17,268 nucleotides of DNA, taken from NCBI GenBank assembly GCA_044371535.1, contig JBILTL010000037.1, forward strand, positions 1-17,268, read 5' to 3'. Within the stretch, counting starts at the first letter, position 1. Every line of letters starts with the position of its first letter. The DNA comes from CAIZGX01 sp044371535 (lineage in GTDB: Bacteria; Bacteroidota; Bacteroidia; Flavobacteriales_D; Sanyastnellaceae). The notes beneath the pieces are model-generated. The model worked only from the letters and a program-made list of their open reading frames with translations. It was not told where the DNA came from and did not search any database. Made by a program: the position numbers and the translations under genes. Positions 6,005-13,434 of this stretch are shown here, in pieces.

Positions 6005-6982
6005 TTAGTGATTTAATAGCCAAGCAAAAATAAGAGGAGCAACAATTGTCGCGTCACTTTCAATAATAAATTTAGGAGTGTTAATGTCTAATTTACCCCA
6101 TGTGATTTTTTCATTTGGAACAGCTCCACTGTATGACCCGTAGCTGGTGGTGCTGTCGGAAATCTGACAGAAGTAACCCCAGAATGGAATGTCGTGCATT
6201 TCCATATCTTGATAAAGCATAGGCACCACACAAATTGGGAAGTCACCAGCAATACCTCCACCGATTTGGAAGAATCCAACGCCTTTTCCACCTGAATTCT
6301 TGGTATACCAATCGGCCAACCACATCATGTATTCAATACCGCTCTTCATAGTGGTCGGTTGAATTTCGCCTTTGATGCAATAACTAGCGAAAATATTTCC
6401 CATGGTACTATCTTCCCATCCTGGACAAATGATTGGAAGGTTGCGCTCTGCAGCAGCAATCATCCAAGAGTTCTTCGGGTCAATTTGGTAGTATTGCTCC
6501 AATACACCGCTCAATATCATTTTGTACATGAACTCATGCGGGAAATAACGCTCGCCTTTCGCTTGCGCATCTGCCCAAAGTGCATGAATGTGTTTTTGTA
6601 ATCTTCTGAATGCTTCTTCTTCCGGGATACATGTGTCGGTTACGCGGTTCAAGCCACGCTCCAACAAACCCCATTCTTCTTGCGGAGTTAAATCGCGGTA
6701 ATTTGGTACACGCTCGTAGTGATCGTGAGCCACAAGGTTCATAAGATCTTCCTCGAGGTTCGCGCCTGTACAAGAGATGATGTCAACCTTTCCAGCGCGA
6801 ATCATTTCCGCTAGAGAAATCCCTAACTCTGCAGTAGACATTGCTCCTGCAAGAGTGATCATCATTTTGCCACCTTCTGTTAAGTGTGCTTCGTAACCTT
6901 TGGCTGCGTCAACCAAAGCCGCAGAGTTGAAGTGCAAATAATTGCTCTCCATGAACTCACGCATTGTAGAATATTTTCCCAT
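6005..6982 (-). CDS. Deoxyhypusine synthase family protein (probable polyamine-modifying enzyme)
   Basis: In eukaryotes and archaea deoxyhypusine synthase transfers the aminobutyl group of spermidine to a lysine of eIF5A using NAD. This 325-residue protein shows the family's NAD-site stretches (TLAGAMSTAELG at 43-54, TGANLEEDL at 72-80), the glycine-rich IGGGIAGDFP (240-249) and, near the C-terminus, PNEKITWGKL. In that stretch K297 aligns with the catalytic lysine of the human enzyme's SWGK motif, so it should be active. Bacteria generally lack eIF5A, and related bacterial enzymes act on small polyamines, for example homospermidine synthesis. With arginine decarboxylase nearby, an agmatine- or putrescine-type acceptor is my inference. 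A perfect inverted repeat sits just before the start codon, and the acidic-protein gene follows after 17 bp. Confidence 0.9.
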   Translation of the reverse strand: MGKYSTMREFMESNYLHFNSAALVDAAKGYEAHLTEGGKMMITLAGAMSTAELGISLAEMIRAGKVDIISCTGANLEEDLMNLVAHDHYERVPNYRDLTPQEEWGLLERGLNRVTDTCIPEEEAFRRLQKHIHALWADAQAKGERYFPHEFMYKMILSGVLEQYYQIDPKNSWMIAAAERNLPIICPGWEDSTMGNIFASYCIKGEIQPTTMKSGIEYMMWLADWYTKNSGGKGVGFFQIGGGIAGDFPICVVPMLYQDMEMHDIPFWGYFCQISDSTTSYGSYSGAVPNEKITWGKLDINTPKFIIESDATIVAPLIFAWLLNH

Positions 6983-6992
6983 AGTGTTTGCG

Positions 6993-7016
6993 AAATTCGA
7001 ACATCAATTCGAATTT
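6993..7016. promoter_or_regulatory. Perfect 9-bp inverted repeat in the leader of the DHS-like gene
   Basis: AAATTCGAA (6993-7001) and TTCGAATTT (7008-7016) are exact reverse complements separated by CATCAA. The repeat begins 10 bp before the ATG at 6982 (minus strand). Each arm also holds the self-palindrome TTCGAA, giving two such sites 12 bp apart centre to centre. It could be a repressor operator or an RNA hairpin covering the ribosome-binding region. It lacks a T-run and is AT-rich, so a terminator for the upstream channel gene is less likely. Confidence 0.55.
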
Positions 7017-7073
7017 TCAATAAAAAAGTTTGTGATTTTTTTTAGGGTAAGAATGTTGAAAGAAAAACCTGCT

Positions 7074-7937
7074 TTATCTGTTTGCTTTTTCAGAACGTTC
7101 GTTCACTAATTTCACAATGTGACGAATCGTGTGGCGTTTGATGTTCTTCTCTAAAGTCTTCTCGGTGTTCTCGATGACAAGATATTGAAATTTGAACTTC
7201 ACAAACTCGTGGTGAAGCGCAACAACCTTCAAATTGAATGATTCAGGTTGAATGGAAGAGTGAAATTCTTTCATTCCTTGAATGATTTGATTTTCGAATT
7301 CAACAACATCGTTAACGGCAAGTGTGTCAATTTCGAAATCGAGACTGGTTTTCTTAATTTCTCTTCTTGTATAATTGACAATATCTGAACTGAAAACAAC
7401 GCTGTTCGGAATGTAAATCAAATCATCGTCTTCATTAATCAAGTGAACACTTGACAGGGTAATGTCTTGAATTTTTCCTTTGTGTGCACCAATAGAAACT
7501 TCATCCCCAATGTTTACTACACGAGCGAAAGTCATGTACATGCCATTAATGAAATTCGAGATATAGTCTTTCGCAATTAAGACAATGGCCGCCGCAAGAA
7601 GTGATAGGGTAGTGAGCGCTTTCTCTAATGAAATGTTTAAGATTGCCAAGAGTAACAACCCAGCATACAAGGCGAACAGCACTTTCTTAATGTGTCCAAT
7701 ACCGTACAAGAAATTGTCGCGTTTTCCGACTAATTCAGAGCGGTAGAACAAGACAATGATTTGATGTATAATGTCGGTGATTAAAACAGTAATTGTAATT
7801 CTGAAAACAGATTCAGCCATGTATGCGACATAAGGAATTTGCTTTACAAATTCCAGAATGCCGTTTTTGTAGGTAAACGCTGTGGTAATCAGAATGAGAA
7901 CTACAACGAGATGAATACTTGAATTCCGTTTAATCAT
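7074..7937 (-). CDS. Mechanosensitive ion channel, MscS family
   Basis: A 287-residue membrane protein with the small-conductance mechanosensitive channel architecture. Hydrophobic helices lie at about 8-25, 40-62, 84-105 and 108-128. The pore-lining stretch runs LSLLAAAIVLIAKDYISNFI, and it is followed by the conserved beta domain (FARVVNIGDEVSIGAHKGKI, then LINEDDDLIYIPNSVVFSS) and a C-terminal alpha/beta cytoplasmic domain. Such channels open under membrane tension to release solutes in osmotic downshock. The start codon overlaps the end of the arginine decarboxylase gene by 8 bp, so the two are transcribed and probably translated together, which is not an arrangement I know as standard. 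An osmotic or polyamine-export link is inference. Confidence 0.88.
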   Translation of the reverse strand: MIKRNSSIHLVVVLILITTAFTYKNGILEFVKQIPYVAYMAESVFRITITVLITDIIHQIIVLFYRSELVGKRDNFLYGIGHIKKVLFALYAGLLLLAILNISLEKALTTLSLLAAAIVLIAKDYISNFINGMYMTFARVVNIGDEVSIGAHKGKIQDITLSSVHLINEDDDLIYIPNSVVFSSDIVNYTRREIKKTSLDFEIDTLAVNDVVEFENQIIQGMKEFHSSIQPESFNLKVVALHHEFVKFKFQYLVIENTEKTLEKNIKRHTIRHIVKLVNERSEKANR

Positions 7938-9330
7938 TGTAATAACCTAATATTTCTAAGATGTCTTTCGGTTTTTGTTCAGGAGCAAACTCTTTGTATT
8001 TCACTTTTCCTTTCGCATCGCGATCAATGAGAATGTGTCTTGGCTGAGGAACAAGGCAGTGATGAATTCCTCCAAATCCACCGAGGGTATCTTGATAAGC
8101 TCCTGTGTTGAAGAATCCAATGTACTGGTCTTGATCTGGATAAAATCTTGGCAAGTAGATCGCATTCGTATGCTGCTCCGAATTGTAATAATCGTCTGAA
8201 TCGCAGGTCAATCCACCTAAGAAAACACGCTCATACACTTCGTCCCAATTGTTGAGCGGAAGCATGATGAATTTTTTGTTAATCGCCCAGGTGTCTGGTA
8301 ATGTAGTCATGAATGAAGAGTCAATCATGTTCCACTTCTCACGATCGTTTTGTTCTTTTTGATAAAGAATTTTGTAGATCGCTCCGCCACTTTCACCAAC
8401 AGTGAAAGACCCGAATTCAGTGAAGATATTCGGAACAGGAACTCCTGCATCTTCGCAAGCCGCTTTAATCTGTCTCAATATTTCAGTCACCATGTACTGA
8501 TAATCGAAACTGAATGCGATGGAAGTTTTAATTGGGAATCCGCCTCCGATGTTCAAGCTGTCCAAGGTTGGACAAATCTCGCGCAACTCGCAATACACTT
8601 TCAGACACTTCACCAACTCGTTCCAATAGTACGCGGTGTCTTTAATACCGCTGTTGATGAAGAAGTGAAGCATCTTCAATTTCAAATTCGGATCGTCGTG
8701 AATGACCTTCTTATAGAACTTCGTAATGTTCTTGTATCCAATTCCCAATCGCGAAGTGTAGAACTCGAACTTCGGTTCTTCTTCGCTGGCGATACGAATA
8801 CCAATGTTCAAAGGCGATGTCGCTTTTTCTTTGAAAACATTCAACTCGTAAGCGTTGTCGATTACCGGAATAATGTTTTCAAATCCACTTTCTTTCAAAT
8901 CTAAAATACGCTGCACGTATTCTTCCTTCTTGAATCCGTTGCATACTATTGTTTGCTCCTTCGTGATTTTCTTCAACGTATACAAACGCTTAATTAAATC
9001 AATGTCGTAAGCCGAAGAGGTTTCCAAATGAACTTTGTTCTTCAACACTTCTTCCAACACATATCTAAAGTGTGAGCTCTTGGTGCAATAGCAATAGTGG
9101 TATTCACCTTCGTAACCCACTTCTTGCTTTCCTTTCTCAAACCATTCTTTCGCGCGGTTAATGTTTTCGGAAATCTTGGGCAAGTAGGTAAACTTCAACG
9201 GAGAACCGAATTTCTTCACCAATTCCATCATTGGAATTCCATGAAAAACTAATTCATCATTTTCCATTTGAAATTCTTCCTGAGGCCATTCAAATGTTTG
9301 GTCAATTAAATCTTTGTACTTCGTCTTCAT
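7930..9330 (-). CDS. speA: Arginine decarboxylase (PLP-dependent, fold III)
   Basis: Converts arginine to agmatine and CO2, the first step of polyamine synthesis. The 466-residue protein is of the short type seen in Bacteroidota rather than the ~650-residue E. coli SpeA. It has the alanine-racemase-type barrel with the PLP lysine probably K84 in YHYCYCTKSSHF. The barrel also carries HLETSSAYDIDL (101-112) and the phosphate-binding IGGGFP (261-266). The C-terminal domain carries GLTCDSDDYY with the conserved C376 and the GAYQDTLGGFGGIHHC stretch. Ornithine or diaminopimelate decarboxylase is less likely given length and motif wording. It heads a minus-strand group with the MscS gene (8-bp overlap). 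No agmatinase or N-carbamoylputrescine enzyme is seen in the window. Confidence 0.92.
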   Translation of the reverse strand: MKTKYKDLIDQTFEWPQEEFQMENDELVFHGIPMMELVKKFGSPLKFTYLPKISENINRAKEWFEKGKQEVGYEGEYHYCYCTKSSHFRYVLEEVLKNKVHLETSSAYDIDLIKRLYTLKKITKEQTIVCNGFKKEEYVQRILDLKESGFENIIPVIDNAYELNVFKEKATSPLNIGIRIASEEEPKFEFYTSRLGIGYKNITKFYKKVIHDDPNLKLKMLHFFINSGIKDTAYYWNELVKCLKVYCELREICPTLDSLNIGGGFPIKTSIAFSFDYQYMVTEILRQIKAACEDAGVPVPNIFTEFGSFTVGESGGAIYKILYQKEQNDREKWNMIDSSFMTTLPDTWAINKKFIMLPLNNWDEVYERVFLGGLTCDSDDYYNSEQHTNAIYLPRFYPDQDQYIGFFNTGAYQDTLGGFGGIHHCLVPQPRHILIDRDAKGKVKYKEFAPEQKPKDILEILGYYND

Positions 9331-9545
9331 TAGTCGATACCGCGCTTAATATTTTTTTGCAATTTTAGTGTGTAAATGCTTACGCAGGCGCTTTTTATGG
9401 CCATTTCTTTCAGCAATCGTTTGTAACAACAATCAAAGAGTCCATTATGTTGTTTTTTCTTGTGAAGATACACTCAACATTTCAATCTGAATAAAATTTG
9501 AAATCGGATAATTCTCATAGCTAGAATCAAGTCATCTTCGTATCC
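9331..9545. other. Divergent intergenic region between speA and mpl
   Basis: A 215-bp AT-rich gap that must hold promoters in both directions. On the minus strand, TAAAATTG (complement of 9360-9367) is one mismatch from the TAnnTTTG -7 element and would give a short leader for speA, but no clear -33 partner is seen. On the plus side, TAAAATTTG (9492-9500) is one base too long for the consensus. No RNA gene or convincing hairpin was found. Confidence 0.4.
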
Positions 9546-10916
9546 ATGGATAATTCGAAACACGTTCACCTCATTGCTATTGGCGGAAGCGCCATGCACA
9601 ACATGGCCATTGCGCTTCATAGAAAAGGATATTTGGTTACAGGAAGCGATGATGAGATTTTTGAACCGAGTAAAACGCGCTTGAATAACCTCGGTTTACT
9701 TCCTGCTGAAATGGGGTGGGACGCGAATCGCATTCATGAAGGAATAGAAGCCGTGATCGTTGGAATGCACGCCCGCATAGACAATCCAGAACTCATTCGT
9801 GCGCAAGAATTGGGATTGAAAATTTATTCCTATCCCGAATACATCTACGAACAATCGAAAGAAAAAATCCGTGTGGTTATTGGCGGCAGTCACGGCAAGA
9901 CCAGCATTACGAGCATGATTCTGCATGTCTTGAATGCTTTAGGAAAAAACGTGGACTACATGGTGGGCGCGCAGTTGGCTGGCTTCGATTGTATGGTGAA
10001 GTTTACCGAAGAAGCCGAAATTGCGATTATTGAAGGTGACGAGTACTTGTCTTCACCAACCGATCTCCGTCCGAAGTTTCACTTGTACCACCCAACCATG
10101 GCGGTCATGAGTGGCATTGCGTGGGATCACATCAACGTGTTTCCAACCTTCGAAAACTATGTCAAGCAATTTGAAATTTTTGCAGAAAAGATTGTTCCGA
10201 ATGGAACGCTCATCTATTGCGAGTTAGATGAGGAAGTGAAGAAGGTGTGTGAAAACGCGCGCCAAGATATTCAGTTGAAACCCTACGGAACCTTCGAGCA
10301 CGAAGTGCGAAACGGCGTTACGTTTATTCGTCACAACGGAACCGAAACAGCCATTGAAATTTTCGGAAATCACAACCTTCAAAATTTGAATGCGGCGTTT
10401 TTGGTGTGTGAAAGTTTAGGGGTTAACGCGGGCGAATTCCTTCGCGCTATTTCATCGTTCACCGGCGCAGCGAAACGGTTGGAGTTGGTTGGAAGAAATG
10501 CACATTCGGCGTGCTACAAAGACTTCGCGCATTCACCTTCCAAATTGAAAGCAACAACAAATGCTTTGAAGGAACAATTTCCAAATCGAAAGCTCATTGC
10601 TTGCATGGAACTGCACACGTTTTCAAGTTTGAATAAAATTTTTTTAAGTCAGTACGAAGGCGCTATGGCCGCGGCCGACGAAGCGTTTGTCTATTTCAAC
10701 ACACATACGCTGGAGCACAAAAAGCTTCCGCCCATTTCAACGGAAGAAGTGGCACAAGCGTTCGCTTCGAAGAACGTAAAGGTGATTAACGACTCGAAAG
10801 CGTTATTGAATGTTTTGTTGGAAATGAATTGGGAAAACGCCAATTTGTTGCTGATGTCTTCTGGGAATTTCGACGGCTTAGACTACCAAGATATTTGGAA
10901 TAAAATGCACGCTTGA
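9546..10916 (+). CDS. mpl: UDP-N-acetylmuramate:L-alanyl-gamma-D-glutamyl-meso-diaminopimelate ligase
   Basis: Mpl is a cytoplasmic Mur ligase that joins recycled tripeptide to UDP-MurNAc, returning cell-wall fragments to peptidoglycan synthesis. The 456-residue protein is the expected length. It shows the N-terminal nucleotide-sugar domain (HLIAIGGSAMHNMA, 8-21, and TGSDDEIFEP), the ATP-binding P-loop (GGSHGKTSITSM, 113-124), the central EGDEY and WDHINVFPTF stretches, and the C-terminal domain with YKDFAHSPSKLKATTNAL. The HNMA wording in the first motif and the overall length favour Mpl over MurC. The gene stands alone on the plus strand and converges on the ZIP gene with a 2-bp gap between stop codons. 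Confidence 0.94.
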   Translation: MDNSKHVHLIAIGGSAMHNMAIALHRKGYLVTGSDDEIFEPSKTRLNNLGLLPAEMGWDANRIHEGIEAVIVGMHARIDNPELIRAQELGLKIYSYPEYIYEQSKEKIRVVIGGSHGKTSITSMILHVLNALGKNVDYMVGAQLAGFDCMVKFTEEAEIAIIEGDEYLSSPTDLRPKFHLYHPTMAVMSGIAWDHINVFPTFENYVKQFEIFAEKIVPNGTLIYCELDEEVKKVCENARQDIQLKPYGTFEHEVRNGVTFIRHNGTETAIEIFGNHNLQNLNAAFLVCESLGVNAGEFLRAISSFTGAAKRLELVGRNAHSACYKDFAHSPSKLKATTNALKEQFPNRKLIACMELHTFSSLNKIFLSQYEGAMAAADEAFVYFNTHTLEHKKLPPISTEEVAQAFASKNVKVINDSKALLNVLLEMNWENANLLLMSSGNFDGLDYQDIWNKMHA

Positions 10917-10918
10917 AA

Positions 10919-11761
10919 TTAGGATAAGCCTACATCAAGAAGCATCATCACAATGAATCCACCAATGAGTCCGAGTGTGGCCACATCGGTGTATTTGTCT
11001 TGTTGCGTTTCCGGAATTACTTCTTCCACCACAACATAAATCATAGCGCCCGCCGCGAAGGCCAAGGCGTAGGGGAGAACCGCGTGCATTTGAATAACGG
11101 CAAGCGCTCCAACAACACCGGCAACGGGTTCAACAATGGCAGAAAGTTGTCCGTACCAAAAACTCTTCTTGCGTGAAAGTCCCATTCTACGAAGGGGGAA
11201 AGAAACCGCAATTCCTTCAGGGAAATTTTGCAATCCAATGCCAACAGCAAGCGCTACTGCACCGCCAATGCTGGCCTCTGGAAGTCCTGCTGCTACGCCA
11301 CCGAATAACACCCCAACAGCCAATCCTTCCGGTATGTTGTGAAGGGTAATGGCTAAAACCAACAACATGGTTTTATTCAATTTGGTTTGAACCCCTTCGG
11401 TTTTTTCTTGCGGAAAATTTAAGTGCAAGTGTGGTAGGAATTTGTCAAGTGCAAACAAGAACAATGCGCCCATAGCGAAACCCGCTGCTGCTGGAAAGGC
11501 TTTCGTAAATCCTTCTCCCGGACTCATTTCAATGGCCGGAGCAAGCAACGACCAAAAACTTGCGGCGATCATTACACCGCCTGTAAATCCAAGCATTCCG
11601 TCGAGTGCCCTTCGATTTAAATCTTTCACAACAAAGACCAAAGAAGCACCTAGCGCCGTGACAAACCAAGTAAACGTTGTTGCAATCAGAGCGGCATAAA
11701 CGTATCCATAAGGACCGCCCGTTTCAACAAGATTTTGAAAGAAGGTGGTAATGCTGTTCAT
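10919..11761 (-). CDS. ZIP-family divalent metal transporter
   Basis: A 280-residue inner-membrane protein with about eight helices and the ZIP-family metal-binding signatures HNIPEGLAVG (141-150) and LQNFPEGIAVSFP (177-189), plus E211 in AIVEPVAG and VVVEEVIPE near the C-terminus. This resembles the ZupT/GufA subfamily that takes up zinc, iron or manganese. A histidine-containing stretch (FLPHLHLNFPQE, 108-119) lies in the usual variable loop before the signature helix. The metal cannot be decided from sequence. It begins 21 bp after the stop of the 492-residue helical-protein gene and may be co-transcribed with it. The identification to family is firm. Confidence 0.93.
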   Translation of the reverse strand: MNSITTFFQNLVETGGPYGYVYAALIATTFTWFVTALGASLVFVVKDLNRRALDGMLGFTGGVMIAASFWSLLAPAIEMSPGEGFTKAFPAAAGFAMGALFLFALDKFLPHLHLNFPQEKTEGVQTKLNKTMLLVLAITLHNIPEGLAVGVLFGGVAAGLPEASIGGAVALAVGIGLQNFPEGIAVSFPLRRMGLSRKKSFWYGQLSAIVEPVAGVVGALAVIQMHAVLPYALAFAAGAMIYVVVEEVIPETQQDKYTDVATLGLIGGFIVMMLLDVGLS

Positions 11762-11782
11762 ACCAACAAATGTAGCTGAAAT

Positions 11783-13261
11783 TTATTCGAACACGACCGA
11801 GGCGAAGCTTGTTTTAGTAGCACGTGCTTTTGCCCATTTATGAAAATCGAAATAGGTGAAGAAAAGTGGATCGGTCTTTTTCACTTCGAGCAATTCACTT
11901 TCCAACCATCCCCACAATTCTTTGTCTTGAATACTCTTACGTTTTTTAAGTGTCTCATTTATGAATTGAAGAATTTTCTTCTCCCCTTCGAACGCCTTGT
12001 TGCGCGTAATAAGGAAGCGTTGAACATTGCGAAGCGCATAAGGTATGTAACGCTCGTTGTTCAATTCAATTTGAACAATTAAATTGAAGACTTGCGCAAT
12101 GCATTGCAAATACAGCAACTCGTTAGAAGGTGTGCTTTGAAGGAAACGCTGAATGAAACGTTCAGACTCTTTGAATTCTTCTTGAATGAAACAAACCACG
12201 GCGCATTGAAACAAGACATGCGAAGCGCGAATGTCGAATTCACTTTCCGAGCGAGTGAGATCTTCTTTGTGTTCCGCTATGTATGCATAGGCCGCAGCAT
12301 TATTTTTTTGAAGTAAGAAAACGGTAAGCGCTGTGCTTCGAAGCAACCATTGATTTTCGCTTCCCACAAAACAAGCTTCAAGCTGAGAGAGGTAGTCAAA
12401 TGCCGATTGATCATTTTTTAATTGCGCGGAAATAACTGCGGCATTCGCAAGGGCATTGCGAAGAATGCTTGTGTTTTCGTTGCCCTTTACTTCGCATGTT
12501 TGTAGAAGTTCAAGCAGTTCAGATATGCTATTTAAACTTTCTTTTGGTTTTCTTGCGGTCAACAGCACCGCGCCTTTCAGCTGTAGTAACTTAATTTTTG
12601 CCTCCAATGAAATGGGAGTGATTTTGTCTATTTCATGAAGTAAATCTTCGTTGTGCGATTGCTCTTCTGTTTGTCTAGGCTGGCCATTGGTGTAGTAACC
12701 CGCAAACCACGACCACTTCATGAATGCAATTTCTTTTTCATTTTGAATGGAAGAAAGAACAGCTTTCATTTCAGAATAGTTGCTGCTCAGCATTTCATAG
12801 CGCTCGTTCCCTGGAATGTTCATCGATTCAAGTATGCGCTCCTTCCATTCGTTCAATTCAAGTTGAAGGGCAGAGAGCTCATGCTTGCGTGCGATTTTTT
12901 GCGCCGAGTAAACCAATTTGTCGGCTTGCTCATAGAGCTCACGCATGTATAAGACCTCGATACTTTGTAGCAGACGCATAACCTCTGCGCGCGCAGTTGC
13001 TTTGTGATGGAAGGCGGCGAGCGATTTTAAAAGCGTGTGGTAAAGTCTATTCTTCGCAATAGAGATGGCATCGGTAATGGGAGATCCTTTGAGAATCTTC
13101 AAGAGTTTTTCTTCGTTGTATTCGCTCAATTTTTCCATTGCATCGAAGAGCAAACGGTGTTGACCGTCTTCTGCCATGGGCTGTAAGCGGAAATAGCGCT
13201 TTTCTGATTTGCTTAAACTCTTGATTAGAACGAAGAGTGCGTCGGATGCAACATTTGCCAT
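11783..13261 (-). CDS. Uncharacterised alpha-helical (TPR-like) cytoplasmic protein
   Basis: I do not recognise a characterised family. The 492-residue protein has no signal peptide or membrane helix and is rich in Leu, Glu, Lys and Ala in a pattern typical of stacked helix pairs such as TPR repeats. Helical stretches run almost throughout (for example residues 97-130 and 215-420). The N-terminus contains ALFVLIKSLSKSEKRYFRL, a wording I associate with large hypothetical helical proteins in Bacteroidota. I chose the ATG at 13261, which begins MANVASDALF. It precedes the ZIP transporter by 21 bp, suggesting a shared transcript, and is divergent from porZ. A scaffolding or protein-binding role is all the repeat-like structure suggests. 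Confidence 0.85.
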   Translation of the reverse strand: MANVASDALFVLIKSLSKSEKRYFRLQPMAEDGQHRLLFDAMEKLSEYNEEKLLKILKGSPITDAISIAKNRLYHTLLKSLAAFHHKATARAEVMRLLQSIEVLYMRELYEQADKLVYSAQKIARKHELSALQLELNEWKERILESMNIPGNERYEMLSSNYSEMKAVLSSIQNEKEIAFMKWSWFAGYYTNGQPRQTEEQSHNEDLLHEIDKITPISLEAKIKLLQLKGAVLLTARKPKESLNSISELLELLQTCEVKGNENTSILRNALANAAVISAQLKNDQSAFDYLSQLEACFVGSENQWLLRSTALTVFLLQKNNAAAYAYIAEHKEDLTRSESEFDIRASHVLFQCAVVCFIQEEFKESERFIQRFLQSTPSNELLYLQCIAQVFNLIVQIELNNERYIPYALRNVQRFLITRNKAFEGEKKILQFINETLKKRKSIQDKELWGWLESELLEVKKTDPLFFTYFDFHKWAKARATKTSFASVVFE

Positions 13262-13365
13262 GGCGTTTCGATTTAAGGTTGACTACAAGTTCTAATTCTT
13301 TTTTGAATAAAAGACCCAGTCTTATTTTTCGGTATTCATTTCAAGAGTTTCGGTCATTCTCTGCG

Positions 13366-13373
13366 TATTTTTG
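13366..13373 (+). promoter_or_regulatory. Candidate -7 element for porZ
   Basis: TATTTTTG matches the Bacteroidota -7 consensus TAnnTTTG exactly within the 173-bp divergent gap and would give a leader of about 55 bases before the GTG start at 13435. No good TTTG-type -33 element lies at the expected distance, so the call is tentative. Confidence 0.33.
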
Positions 13374-13434
13374 GCAGGCTTGCATTTTTATTGATTGCGG
13401 GCAATACTACAACTAGAAATTCGTTCGAGCATTC

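Noticed and set aside
8350..8904. Plus-strand open frame of 184 codons
   Set aside because: It is antisense to speA, whose own frame has clear catalytic motifs; no recognisable protein is encoded.
13311..13330. Small hairpin AAGAC-CCA-GTCTT followed by ATTTTTC, like a terminator
   Set aside because: The stem is only 5 bp and it lies in the divergent gap upstream of both flanking genes, where a terminator has no transcript to end.
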